Below are positions 9,930-19,022 of a stretch of 27,216 bases of DNA, one piece after another. How positions within the stretch are numbered: position 1 is the first letter of the stretch; every line of letters starts with the position of its first letter. The notes under the pieces were generated by a model, which made no database searches, was not told where the DNA came from, and was given only the letters and a program-made list of their open reading frames with translations. The stretch comes from Zancudomyces culisetae (lineage: Eukaryota; Kickxellomycota; Harpellomycetes; Harpellales; Legeriomycetaceae), in NCBI GenBank assembly GCA_001969505.1, contig LSSK01001279.1:1-27216 (forward strand). The letters are read 5' to 3'. Made by a program: the position numbers and the translations under genes.

Positions 9930-10790
9930 ATGTCACGGCTTTCAAAGTACTTGCTCTGGGATAACAACACGACTTATGGAATTAACACCAGAACGGTGGA
10001 GATTCTAAAAAACGTGCAAACCCACGAAACCGAAAAATATCAGGTCATAATGAAGTTGCTCAAGCAGTGTATAGAGCCAAAAAGGAAGATATTGAAAACC
10101 ATAAAACTTCAAATGGGTGCTCCACCAGATGGACTCAAATATGCTTTTCAGTCATTAGAAAGAGAAAAAAATATAGTGAGAAAAGAGCTTGAATACATCC
10201 TAAAAGACCTTTTGTATTGTCTAAAGCGTTTAATGGTACCGGGCAACAACTCTAGTATATTACTCAGCATGCTCTTAAACAGGGCTATGGGAGAAATCCA
10301 TCTCACGCTCGGAACATTAGAGGACACATATAACAATGACAAGGTTGATAGGAACGCTTATAGCCGTAGCGCTAATAAAAACAGTATTTGCGCAGTTTCT
10401 GTAAAAAATGTTAAGAGTGGTACATTTGTAAATCCGGGGGAATACAGCAGAAAATCTTATACAAAAGCGATCGCGTTTTACAAAAAGTCAATGCAACTGG
10501 CAGATATGTGTCGACAGAATAGAAGTAAGCATGTTCTAGAAACGATAATGAAAGTGTGCGATATATACTGTAATTATCTCGGAGAACCACACTTTGGGTA
10601 TAGTTTCGGATCAACCCATTTGGAGATAGAGCTCAAATACATCCATCTCAACGAATATAGGAACATGAATAAATATTTAGTCACTATTTATGCAAATAAG
10701 AGAAAGCTAGAAAGATGGTGTAATACAGCGCTCCCCAAAAACAATACTCTTGCATCTCTGTATGGATACAACCCTATATACTATGGCTAG
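9930..10790 (+). CDS. Divergent 14-3-3-like protein B (paralogue of A)
   Basis: Intronless, 286 residues. I start at the first ATG (9930, after seven A residues), not at the in-frame TTG 30 nt upstream. Paralogy with the 8048-8776 product is visible at EKYQV...IEPKRKIL (residues 36-55, A has KKYQV...IKPKRDIL), at ELEYILKDLLYCLKRL (86-101) and at AIAFYKKSMQL...DIYCNYLGEPHFGY (180-224, A has ALDFYLEAFEL...DLYFNYIHEPTEGY). The basic pocket residue R52 is retained. The position matching the conserved Arg-Tyr pair reads Leu125-Thr126, so canonical phosphate coordination is probably lost. Relative to A it has about 37 extra, polar residues around 131-175 and a C-terminal extension ending PIYYG. It ends about 265 nt from the convergent RPAIN homologue. 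Function is unknown; a degenerate or neofunctionalised 14-3-3 adaptor is my inference. Confidence 0.55.
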   Translation: MSRLSKYLLWDNNTTYGINTRTVEILKNVQTHETEKYQVIMKLLKQCIEPKRKILKTIKLQMGAPPDGLKYAFQSLEREKNIVRKELEYILKDLLYCLKRLMVPGNNSSILLSMLLNRAMGEIHLTLGTLEDTYNNDKVDRNAYSRSANKNSICAVSVKNVKSGTFVNPGEYSRKSYTKAIAFYKKSMQLADMCRQNRSKHVLETIMKVCDIYCNYLGEPHFGYSFGSTHLEIELKYIHLNEYRNMNKYLVTIYANKRKLERWCNTALPKNNTLASLYGYNPIYYG

Positions 10791-10851
10791 TCATATTTTC
10801 AAATTACACAGTTCCAGCCTCCCAAAGAAATATCTACTTTTTGAGTTTCCT

Positions 10852-10858
10852 GGGGGGG
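10852..10858 (+). other. Isolated G7 run downstream of 14-3-3-like B
   Basis: One of several G or C homopolymer runs in AT-rich intergenic DNA of this window. It lies in the short convergent interval 10791-11055, which otherwise holds only AT-rich 3'-end sequence for the two flanking genes. Confidence 0.6.
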
Positions 10859-11055
10859 TGCGGAGCTTACTGAGCGGGGTTCATTCTATATTTAAGCCAA
10901 ATAATATATATTGGTTTTTGATGTTTCTGAATATAAGACTGTAGAAATAAATAAACTACGTTTTAAATTTGTTTAAACTTTATAAGTTATTCTAAACTCA
11001 ATTAAAGAAAGTAATAAAAACATCACGGGGAAATAAATAACAACACTATCCAAAA

Positions 11056-11790
11056 CTACATGTTTAATGAACACAAATAATCGTTCATAATTGACTCCTC
11101 GCAGTCGAAATAATCCATAACTAAATCTTCCTCGTTTACTGTATCATTTGGCTGCCGGGAAAGATAAGCACTGTGACTCCCAGAATTGGGATGTGAAGGA
11201 TAGCCATTAACTGGAATCTCTGTCAGAAGTTGGTGCGATGGTAAAAATGAGGTTTTGGTACATGTGGGAATATCGCTTTTCTGTGACAGTATTTCGTTGA
11301 ATATTTCAGTTTCCAAGTTTGATAAAAAGTCTGAATCAGTCTTTAAGCCCAAGTCTAGATTTTTATTCTGTATTTGAAATATTTCCCATTCTTGTTTAAT
11401 TATACCAAGTATTTCCTATTGTACAGAGTAAAAATATATTGAAAATAACTTTCAGATAATATTGAAAATGTCGGTTTTGATTAAAGTGTTAGGTTTTGTG
11501 ATAAATAGGCGTCTAATAGAATCAAGACTTACATTATCGTCAGGTGAACCGGTGGGTGTAAAACTACAAGATTTCGATATAGTCGAGTCGATGGGAAACG
11601 CGTGAATTCCCCGATGTGACTGGAAGGCTTTTAGGCGATTTAGATTAAATCTATCATAACACTTATCGCGAAACTCCGCTTTCCAGTTGTTTTTTGCATT
11701 TAGTCTTCTGTTGTAGTATGAGGAATTCGATAAATTTCTGAAATTACTCGCAGACGACCGTGGCGGAGAAGAGAAAGAACCGTGAGACAT
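11056..11790 (-). CDS. RPAIN: RPA-interacting protein homologue lacking the C-terminal zinc finger
   Basis: Exons 11790-11533 and 11415-11056 join across a 117-nt intron (donor GTAAGT, acceptor ATAG) in phase 0 to give 205 residues. Exon 1 holds NNWKAEFRDKCYDRF (residues 34-48), matching the W-K-x-x-F-R-x-x-C-x-x-R core of the RPAIN N-terminal domain. Exon 2 opens with EILGIIKQEWEIFQ, and its later NLETEIFNEIL resembles the middle domain's acidic helix. Family knowledge: RPAIN helps import and handle replication protein A, and vertebrate RPAIN ends in a CxxC zinc finger. Here translation stops after CSLNM with no cysteine pairs, and I see no candidate extra exon in the 265 nt before the neighbouring gene. 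The rest is Ser/Asn-rich and probably disordered. A role in RPA transport or DNA metabolism is inferred from the two short blocks only. Confidence 0.66.
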
Positions 11791-12322
11791 ATTAGTTGTA
11801 GTGTGTGATATGTATATATATTATAGTTTTCAAAAAAATATAGAAAAATGTGGTGAAACAAAATATGGAAGAGCTCTATGGTTATTGCTCTATAAAAAAT
11901 GTTCGTGTTTACAACTATGTTTTTACTCGGCTAGAAAAAAAACGATTTCTTCTGCCAGTATCTATTCGATGTTCTCGATTCACGAATATTTTGCTACAAA
12001 AAAAGACTGTTCAAATGTTTAATAAAGCCAAACACAGCAAACAAGAACGCACTTACAAATGCTCATGCAATTGAAAAAAAACAAAGCCAGCCCACTAAAC
12101 GAATATATAGGTTTTTATGTCTGGAATTGGACCAAAATTTGCGATTTCTTATTTTTTTTTCTAATTAGCTTATTTGCGTTCTCGAACATTTCATAAAATT
12201 ATAAGCAAATGTCCTGAAATACTGGAAAATTTTTTTAGTAAGCCCCCAAACAAACACGATAAAATCAATACAATAAAATACAATAAAATAGGAGTTAATA
12301 AAATAGAGCAAAATAACACAAA
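11791..12322. other. Divergent promoter interval between RPAIN and PHF5A homologues
   Basis: About 530 nt of very AT-rich DNA between divergent genes. Open frames on the plus strand here have no recognisable product. A direct duplication of the decamer CAATAAAATA occurs at 12271-12290 just upstream of PHF5A. A CTATAAAA-like stretch sits near 11890, but is far from either start. Confidence 0.55.
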
Positions 12323-12713
12323 ATGGCTAGACACCATCCAGATCTAATCTTTTGTAGAAAACAACCAGGAATAGGTAAGTTATAGATTGTAGCATTGAAA
12401 AAGCACCATAAAACTAAGTATATAAAAAAATATAGCCATAGGGAGATTGTGCGAGAAATGCGATGGAAGATGCATAATTTGTGATTCCTATGTCCGGCCA
12501 AAAATACTAGTAAGAATATGCGATGAATGCAACTACGGAAGTTACCAAGGAAGATGTATAATCTGCGGAGGTAAAGGGATCAGTGATGCATACTACTGCA
12601 CTGAGTGCACTAGCTTAGAAAAAGATCGAGATGGATGTCCAAAGATTATTAATTTAGGCCAATCAAGGACAGACTTGTTTTATGAAAGAAAAAGGCATGG
12701 AAACATAACATAG
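12323..12713 (+). CDS. PHF5A: PHF5A/Rds3, SF3b subunit of the U2 snRNP
   Basis: Exons 12323-12374 and 12442-12713 join across a 67-nt intron (GTAAGT...ATAG, splitting the Gly18 codon) to give 107 residues, against 110 in human PHF5A. The small first exon encodes [17 protein letters not shown]. Exon 2 follows with [37 protein letters not shown] and [19 protein letters not shown], the cysteine pairs of the zinc-knot fold. The sequence is nearly colinear with animal PHF5A and closer to it than to budding-yeast Rds3, which has a divergent middle segment. In SF3b it sits next to SF3B1 and helps form the pocket for the branch-point adenosine during U2 recruitment. The C-terminus (KRHGNIT) is less basic than the human KKR end. 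Its stop lies 46 nt from the stop of the convergent TCERG1 gene. Confidence 0.97.
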
Positions 12714-12759
12714 ATTCTAAGCAGTGAAAAAATAATAAAGTAGGGAGGGGACTGGTATA

Positions 12760-15638
12760 TTAGAATAGTGAGTTTTTATTTGATTTTATGGATGAGACTA
12801 TCAACGACTTCAATGTGCTTGATCGCTCAGCTTCAATAAAATCCAAAGCCATATAACGAGAATCGGACTTGAGTGTATCTACAATACGGGTATATAGTGA
12901 ATCTATGACCTGCGTATGGTTCTGGGGCTCGGTTTGTATGGTTGGGTTACTGAGAACCTCCTGGGATACTATGTGCTGGACAAAATTGTTTGATACTACA
13001 GCTGTAGAAAGCTCTTTAAGCAGATGCTCAACTTCAGCTTTCTTGTATTGTATGAATGACTTTTCGAACCAATAAAGTATTTCTGAAGCAAACTTATCAA
13101 TGTCAGGATCAGTGGTAGAGGCTTGAGGTTTGTTGTTATATAGCTCGTACAGCCTGGTTAGCACAGGTTCTGGGAGGGTATTTCCTAGAATGCTAGAAAT
13201 GATTGATTTCCCGTAAGAGGGACCTTGTTGAGTCGAATCGAATATCAAATCGGAGACATTGGGTTGCCAATCATCCTTCAGGTGGAATTTATGTGAATTT
13301 TCTCGTAAGAATGCACTGAGTCTGGCACCTCTCTTGTTCCAAATGTTATCTTTGTGTCTCTGTACCAATCTGACCACGTCAGATTTATCGAGAGTACATT
13401 CGTAAGAGTCGGCCAACGGATAAACATCTTGCGGATAGCCCCTTTTTTTTGTCAGAAAATCGATGATTTCAGTGTCTGTTGCTTCAGCATGAAATACGTA
13501 GTCATTGAGTAGGGAAGTGAGCGTTTTTTCAGCTGTACTTCGCATAAGTTTCTTACGCTCGCTACTTGCATCGCCCATAGCTCTTTGCTGGTCTAGTCTT
13601 CGTTTGTTCTTTAGTCTTTCAAGGGCGAGTAGCTCTGTACTAAGTTGGGTAGACGACGTGCGTTCCCTGTCCCTGTCCCTATCCCTACTCTTATCCCTAT
13701 ACCGATCTCTATTCCTGTCTCTATCTCTGCTCCTGTCTCTGATTCTATCTCTGCTCCTGTCTCTGATTCTATCTCTGCTCCTGTTTCTGTTCCTGTCTCT
13801 ACTCCTATCTCTGTCTCTGTTCTTGTCTCTACTCCTATCCCTGCCTCTGCTCCTATCTCTACTCCTATCCCTGCCTCTGTTCCTGTCTCTACTCCTATCC
13901 CTGCCTCTGCTCCTATCTCTACTCCTATCTCTATTTCTGCTCCTATCTCTACTCCTATCTCTACTTCTATCTCTATTTCTGTCTCTTTCCCTTATAAGAA
14001 CCTCAATATATTCTTTCAAGTACTTTTTCCTTTTTGCTTCGCTTTTGACGCTTAAAAATCTAATATCGTATCCACATTTTCTACAAACAAGGTCCCAACA
14101 GGTGTCGAACGTTTCTCTCATTTTAGTAAGCTTATAATCCTCATTTAGATCCTTCAGCATCTCAATGAAGGACTCGTATTCTTTTTCTTCGCTATCTTTT
14201 GTCTCTCCATCGTCCTCATCCTCCCCACCCTTTACCTCTTTACTGAGTTCTTTTTCTTTTTGTTGTCGTTTTTTGACTTTATTCAGTTTTCTTAAATAAC
14301 CCTCATATCTACTTTGCCGTTTCAGGCTCGACTTAACTGATAAAAAACGAGCATCTGTACGAAACTTTTGACAAAATTTTGGCCACGACATAGGTGGATC
14401 TCCGCTCTCACTTCGCATCAGCTGCTCATAGATATCCATTTCCGTATCTATTTTCGCTCCCTTGGCCTTTACTTCACGCATCGTTGATTTATCCTTCTTC
14501 TCTTTTATCAGTTCTTTACACACCAAATCAAAAAGACCCCTCCTCTCCTGATCGCTTTCTATTAACTTATACCTGTCATCGTCAATAAATTTTAACTCTT
14601 CTGTATCATATGAACCAAATGGATTAACGTTTTTTTCCCTCAGCATTTCCTATACAACGTTCAGTTTATATTGTTAGGTACATGTACTTTACTTCTTGGT
14701 GCAATGGTTATATTACTGCTGCACAAAGTATGAAATATTACCTTAAATAGATCACACTTTTCCTCCTGCCCCATTTTGCTAGCTTCTACATGGTCGTCTG
14801 CAACATCTATACCTTCTTCATTTTCATCCCCACCATTCATCTGCTCGAGCATCCATGCAATATCGTCCTCTGTCATCCTATAATATTATTTAATCTCCTA
14901 ATCAGCTGCTTTTGAGAATAAATAAGAACTATAACTGAACTAACAATGGACACATATATTAAATTTTATGGTAATGTAGATAAAGTAAATGTCATTTACT
15001 CTGTTCCTTCTTCTTGCTCGCGAACCTCTTCATTCTCCTCTTGCTCTAGATTCTCCATTGCTTTCGTTTTCTCTTTTATAACGCCTTCCAGCTCTTGAGG
15101 CAAATACCAGGTCGAAATTTTACTGATTTCGTTGTAATAGTATTCCCTTCCTTGAACAGTCTTTACTAACATGTATTCCGTCCCTTCAATTTTATGCCTA
15201 TTCCCGATTTATCCATACAAATAAACATCAAAATATAACATCTGCGCATTGATTCTCTTTGGTATAGAATGAATTTATCAACCAAAACACAAACAAGATG
15301 CTTATATTAAATACCAGCCAAAAGATTGAAGTATCCTATCTAAAAACTTACGTTTTCAGAGGCGAATCGTTTTTTGCCCTCAGCTTTAGTTCCATTAGCC
15401 TCTCTTTTCGATGCTCTTCGATCCATTTGCTCGCCATCTCTTTTACTATTCGTTCGTATTCATCTCTATCGCCCTGATTTTCTTCAGTAAAAACACCACT
15501 ACTGAGTTTGCCATTTGGCATAACTATCTGGAATCCCATTGGCTTCCCCCAAACACTGATCCTCTTGTTTCTTTCATAATAATATTTTCTACCCTCCTTA
15601 GTTTCAAATTCACACCATTCCTCCACAGGATGGCTCAT
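12760..15638 (-). CDS. TCERG1: TCERG1/CA150-like WW-FF protein with RD/RS repeat insertion
   Basis: Exons 15638-15352, 15197-15000, 14877-14742 and 14649-12760 join in phase across introns of 154, 122 and 92 nt (all acceptors ATAG), giving 836 residues. WW1 spans about 6-33 (W8, YYY, W30, P33). WW2 spans about 102-129, where the first Trp is Tyr104 but YYYN and W126-x-x-P129 are kept. FF-type helical repeats follow: about 197-257 (LFKEMLREKNV...DDRYKLI), 277-328 and 365-424. A long Arg-Asp/Arg-Ser repeat covers about 427-538. Further degenerate FF-like helices follow, and the end (SDSRYMALDFIEAERSSTL) resembles the last FF domain of human TCERG1. Family knowledge: TCERG1 binds the phosphorylated RNA polymerase II CTD and splicing factors through FF and WW domains. 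Prp40 is the main alternative, but the C-terminal match and WW/FF spacing favour TCERG1. The RD array is not typical of this family. Confidence 0.87.
13657..13992 (-). repeat. Imperfect hexanucleotide array encoding about 110 residues of RD/RS/RN dipeptides
   Basis: On the coding (minus) strand the unit is approximately AGAGAT/AGGAGT, giving repeated Arg-Asp-Arg-Ser with Asn, Gly, Ile, Tyr and Lys substitutions. Higher-order units (for example the one encoding RSRDRSRGRD) recur, implying segmental duplication as well as slippage. The plus strand therefore has a long artefactual Leu/Ser or Pro/Ile/Ser reading frame. Confidence 0.95.
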
Positions 15639-16166
15639 CGGAGTTTGTTGAGAATACTTGTTTAGAGTATTTGTTGTATTTATATGATGTGCGCCTAAGG
15701 TTTAATTATCAAAGACATGGAAAATTTATTAGCATAAAAACATTTTTATAGAAAAATTTCGTATAAAGTGGAATATTCCTGATTTATAACTAAGTTTACC
15801 ATTCAAATCTTCTCCAAAATTATTAGAATCCATTTTTCCTCAACTGAACGCACTTAAAGAAAATGGCTTCTTATTCCCGGTCCTAATCCCGTCCCTGTGT
15901 CCTTAGCTTTACTCTATCTCTTCTTTTGTTTCCGTTTAACCACCAAAATTTGTGATTGTAAATCGTGGTCTTAATCGTCTGTAAGCAAGCCCCGCAAAAT
16001 AAAAAAGACAAAATAATTCATTTATGTTGGAATCAACTATTCTCTGTTTATTTATCCTTTTTTAGTGTTTAAGTCACGATTAAATAATTATTTTATTTGC
16101 TCAATGCCTCTTATTTGGCACAAACAAAAAATTTGGACAAAAAAAAAATAAGCAAACCAAAGTAAC
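15639..16166. other. Intergenic region, OAC1 3' end to TCERG1 5' end
   Basis: About 530 nt between two minus-strand genes. It must contain the OAC1 terminator/polyadenylation region and the TCERG1 promoter. The only notable content is a pyrimidine-rich, period-6 segment at 15873-15930 resembling the RD-encoding array of the neighbouring gene. Confidence 0.6.
15873..15930 (-). repeat. Degenerate hexamer tract resembling the TCERG1 RD array
   Basis: The plus strand reads as C/T-rich units of about six bases (CCCGGT, CCTAAT, CCCGTC, CCTGTG...). On the minus strand one frame reads RDRV...GRD, then a stop, then DRE. It looks like a decayed or displaced copy of the hexamer array found 2 kb away, or an independent low-complexity tract. 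Confidence 0.35.
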
Positions 16167-17457
16167 CTAGTAAAGTCTTGATCTGAAATTCTTGATCTGC
16201 TCAAAAAATACAAACATTAGCACTGTGTGTGGGCCCACCCTCAGATAATGAGCAAATAGACCCTTGGCAAAACCCAGTATTCCCTCCGTTCTGTAAATTT
16301 TTGTAACGCAATCAAATATTCCTGAATACAGCAGTCCTTTGTGGGTTATTGGGTCTTTCTTTTGATTGTATATTCTAGTTCCCACTACATCAAACGGGTT
16401 CATTGCCAGTACCAAAAAGATACTAGATATCATACTAGCTGGTAAGACTACTTTTAGGTCGTTGCTTGAAGGAGTGCTCCCTGCACTATTTGCAAATTTC
16501 GCCTCTCTTCTTTGATAGAATCTTTCTATCGCAGCTTTACATAAATCATACGAGACCAACTGCACCGGTGAACTGAATGCCACTCTGATTGAAGCAGCTG
16601 TTACACCTTGGTATAGTCCCTTTACGCCATTCTCGGTGTATATACGCCTGAGTCCGTCAACCACTCCGTTGTATTTATGCTGATGCCCAATGGATGCAAA
16701 TGTGCTGTATGATTGTAGTCTTGTTTTAACCAGATAAAATGGTGAACCCAGTACGGCACCCATCATTCCTGAAATTGATCCTGATACTACACCAACAAAA
16801 ACCCTGTTGTCACCCAGCCCATACACATTGTGGAATGTATTAGAGACTATGTTTTTTATCGGCTCATACAACCCTACCCTCACACCATTAAGCATAACCT
16901 GGTATGCATACGCGCTTAACAATCCCTTCTGGAGTGCAAAGACACCTTCATTCTTGGCAATAACCCCCATCGCCTGCAAGACATTTTTGTATGGTGTAGG
17001 TGCATTAGAGTTTCTCTTTGCAAGCTCACCTTGTAGCTGTAGTCTAACTTTTACCACCTATTTTGAGAATACAAAGAAGTATTGAATTTATGCATTTTAC
17101 AATTTTAAACGAACAAAGGATTGCCCAAAAGGCACCAACTTTTTGTGCTTTCAATCCACACGCATGGTAAATTTTAGCATACGTTTCCTTTTTTGAAAAG
17201 ATAAGAAAGAAAACCGAGGTAAAAGTATGCGAATATTAGCACGCTGGATGTCTCTGGAGTTACACTAAGTAAATATATATATATATAACCGTGATGATTA
17301 CCTCAAAAATATTACTAACTGTGACTGCTCCACATGATCCCAGCGAAGCAGCAAAAAATAAAAATGCGCGCGATGGTGCTGGAGTTTGTGTAGTATTTTG
17401 CAACTTGGCGCCTGCTGTCGTCGTTGACGTTGGCTGTGTACCTACTTTTGCAGACAT
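16167..17457 (-). CDS. OAC1: Mitochondrial inner-membrane carrier, oxaloacetate/sulfate (Oac1) type
   Basis: Exons 17457-17302 and 17057-16167 join in phase 0 across a 244-nt intron (GTAATC...ATAG) to give 348 residues, a normal carrier length with a short polar N-terminal extension. Three carrier repeats are visible. Repeat 1 has NIFEVVKVRLQLQG, repeat 2 has GSPFYLVKTRLQSY, and repeat 3 has MNPFDVVGTRIYNQK. The deviations in repeats 2 and 3 (no acidic residue in GSPxxLVKTR; hydrophobic or Gly instead of Lys in NPxDVxxTRIYNQ) are characteristic of yeast Oac1 and animal SLC25A34/35. NGVRVGLYEP and the C-terminal RVGPHTVLMFVFFEQ also match that subfamily. Oac1 moves oxaloacetate, sulfate and related anions into mitochondria. 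Odd point: the Pro of the first PX[DE]XX[KR] motif is Ile. The intron carries an AT dinucleotide run near 17273-17287. Confidence 0.9.
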
Positions 17458-19022
17458 TAAAACCGAACAAGATCGAAAAAAAGGCTATGTGTGTTTTCTA
17501 TTCGTTTCGCTTCTTGCAGCCTGTTGACATAAATTCAGGAATGGGCTTATGCTTTGTCTTTTGCGTGGTGTGCTTGTCTATCTTTATTTTCTCAAGGCGT
17601 TATTCGGTTTGGTGTGTATTTTCATTTGTTCTTTGCAGATTGTGCTAGAAACGTAAAAAGTAATAGACAGAACCCACCTAAAAAGTGATAATAAGGAAAA
17701 CAAACTTTTTTTTTCAGCACCAACAGCTTTAAACTTGTTGGATATCTAAGTTCCCCGAGTTTCATCCTTTTTCTAACTTTTTTTTATTTATTTTTTCAAA
17801 TCCATTGTCATGGTCATAGTGAGAACCCTCACTAACACCTTTGAACTTGATCAATTGCATTTTTTTTTTGTTAATTCTGGTGTTTTTATTGGAGAAAAAA
17901 AATTGTATTATAAATCCTCTAGGATGAAAAATGAAAAAGATCACAAAATCACAGTTATTATTGCTCATTATGGTTATTATATCCAACATGCCCTGTTATT
18001 GACTCCATAAGATTATCTAGCCCAAACCTCTTCTTCCGTTTTTATTTTATATTTTTTTGGAGAAAAACAGAATTTTATAGATTTTCCTGATAAAAACAAA
18101 ACTGTATGACAAAGTATAACATCAGGCATTAAAGAAGTTGGCCCTTTAGCATTCAACCGATTTATCTTCCAGACTATTTATGTATGAGCTTTTAGAGCCT
18201 GAAACGTTAGGAGATAACTATTTCAATAACTGCAATAGGTGTTGGATAAGATACACATAGAGCATCTACACAGAAACTCGAGGCACTCTCTGCTATGGTG
18301 TATATACTTTATTCGAGACGTTGGCACTGGTTTTGGTTCTACAAATATCTTTTGACTTCTCGTAACACTAGAAAATAAACTCGAAGGGTCACGTTTGCGG
18401 GTTGGTTTCTATTAAACTTCAGTAGCGCAAATCCCATGCTCAAAATCAAAAATTTGAAATACTACACAGTATCCAGAGATGTCAATTAAGTAGAAAACAT
18501 AGTCTGCATTATGTACTATTTACACTATTTTTTGATGCTACATAAGGTGTTAAATCCAATAGCATCCACCCCCAAAACAACTTTCTGCTACATTTTGTTG
18601 TTTGGCAAACACACTTGCTCCAAATGGGTATCTGTTTGTTGGTAATAGGTATCCTAATGAACATGCGTTTCTCTTGAAAAATAGATACCTTTGTCACCAA
18701 ACAGCGATATCTTTTTTGTGTATTTCTTACTATAAGCAACACCAAAATAAGCACCCAAAAAGTATCTACTACCTACCACCATTCATTGACTACTCAACCT
18801 ATTGATGCTTTTTCTCTTAGCTTTGGTTGATTTACTAGTTGAAATTTAAATCAAGCTTTGTAAAAAAAAACTGCAAATTAGAAAAAAAAAATTTTTTTTC
18901 TTTTTGGTAGCCACCAGAAAGTTCTAAAAATGTACGCAAATTGTGTCCCAAATGGCATAGAAAATGCACTGAGAAACTCAAACTTGGTTCATGCTAAACA
19001 ATTGTAATACCAACAAGTAACG
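17458..19022. other. Divergent intergenic region between OAC1 and C1D
   Basis: About 1.57 kb of AT-rich DNA with many A and T homopolymers. The short reading frames have no recognisable product. No RNA gene, mobile element or long repeat was seen. It presumably holds the promoters of both divergent genes. Confidence 0.6.

Noticed and set aside
1444-11897. Shared 14-mer ATTGCTCTATAAAA at 1444 and 11884, considered as a common promoter element
   Set aside because: One copy lies just after the ERG24 stop and the other over 400 nt from any start; AT-rich chance match is likely.
13657-13992. CRISPR-like or other mobile repeat array
   Set aside because: Repeat unit is six bases with no spacers, in frame inside an exon; the window is eukaryotic and no insertion sequence or transposase was seen.
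13505-14137. Long plus-strand frames rich in Leu/Ser and in Pro/Ile/Ser across the RD array
   Set aside because: They are mirror images of the hexamer repeat in the TCERG1 exon and have no domain outside it.
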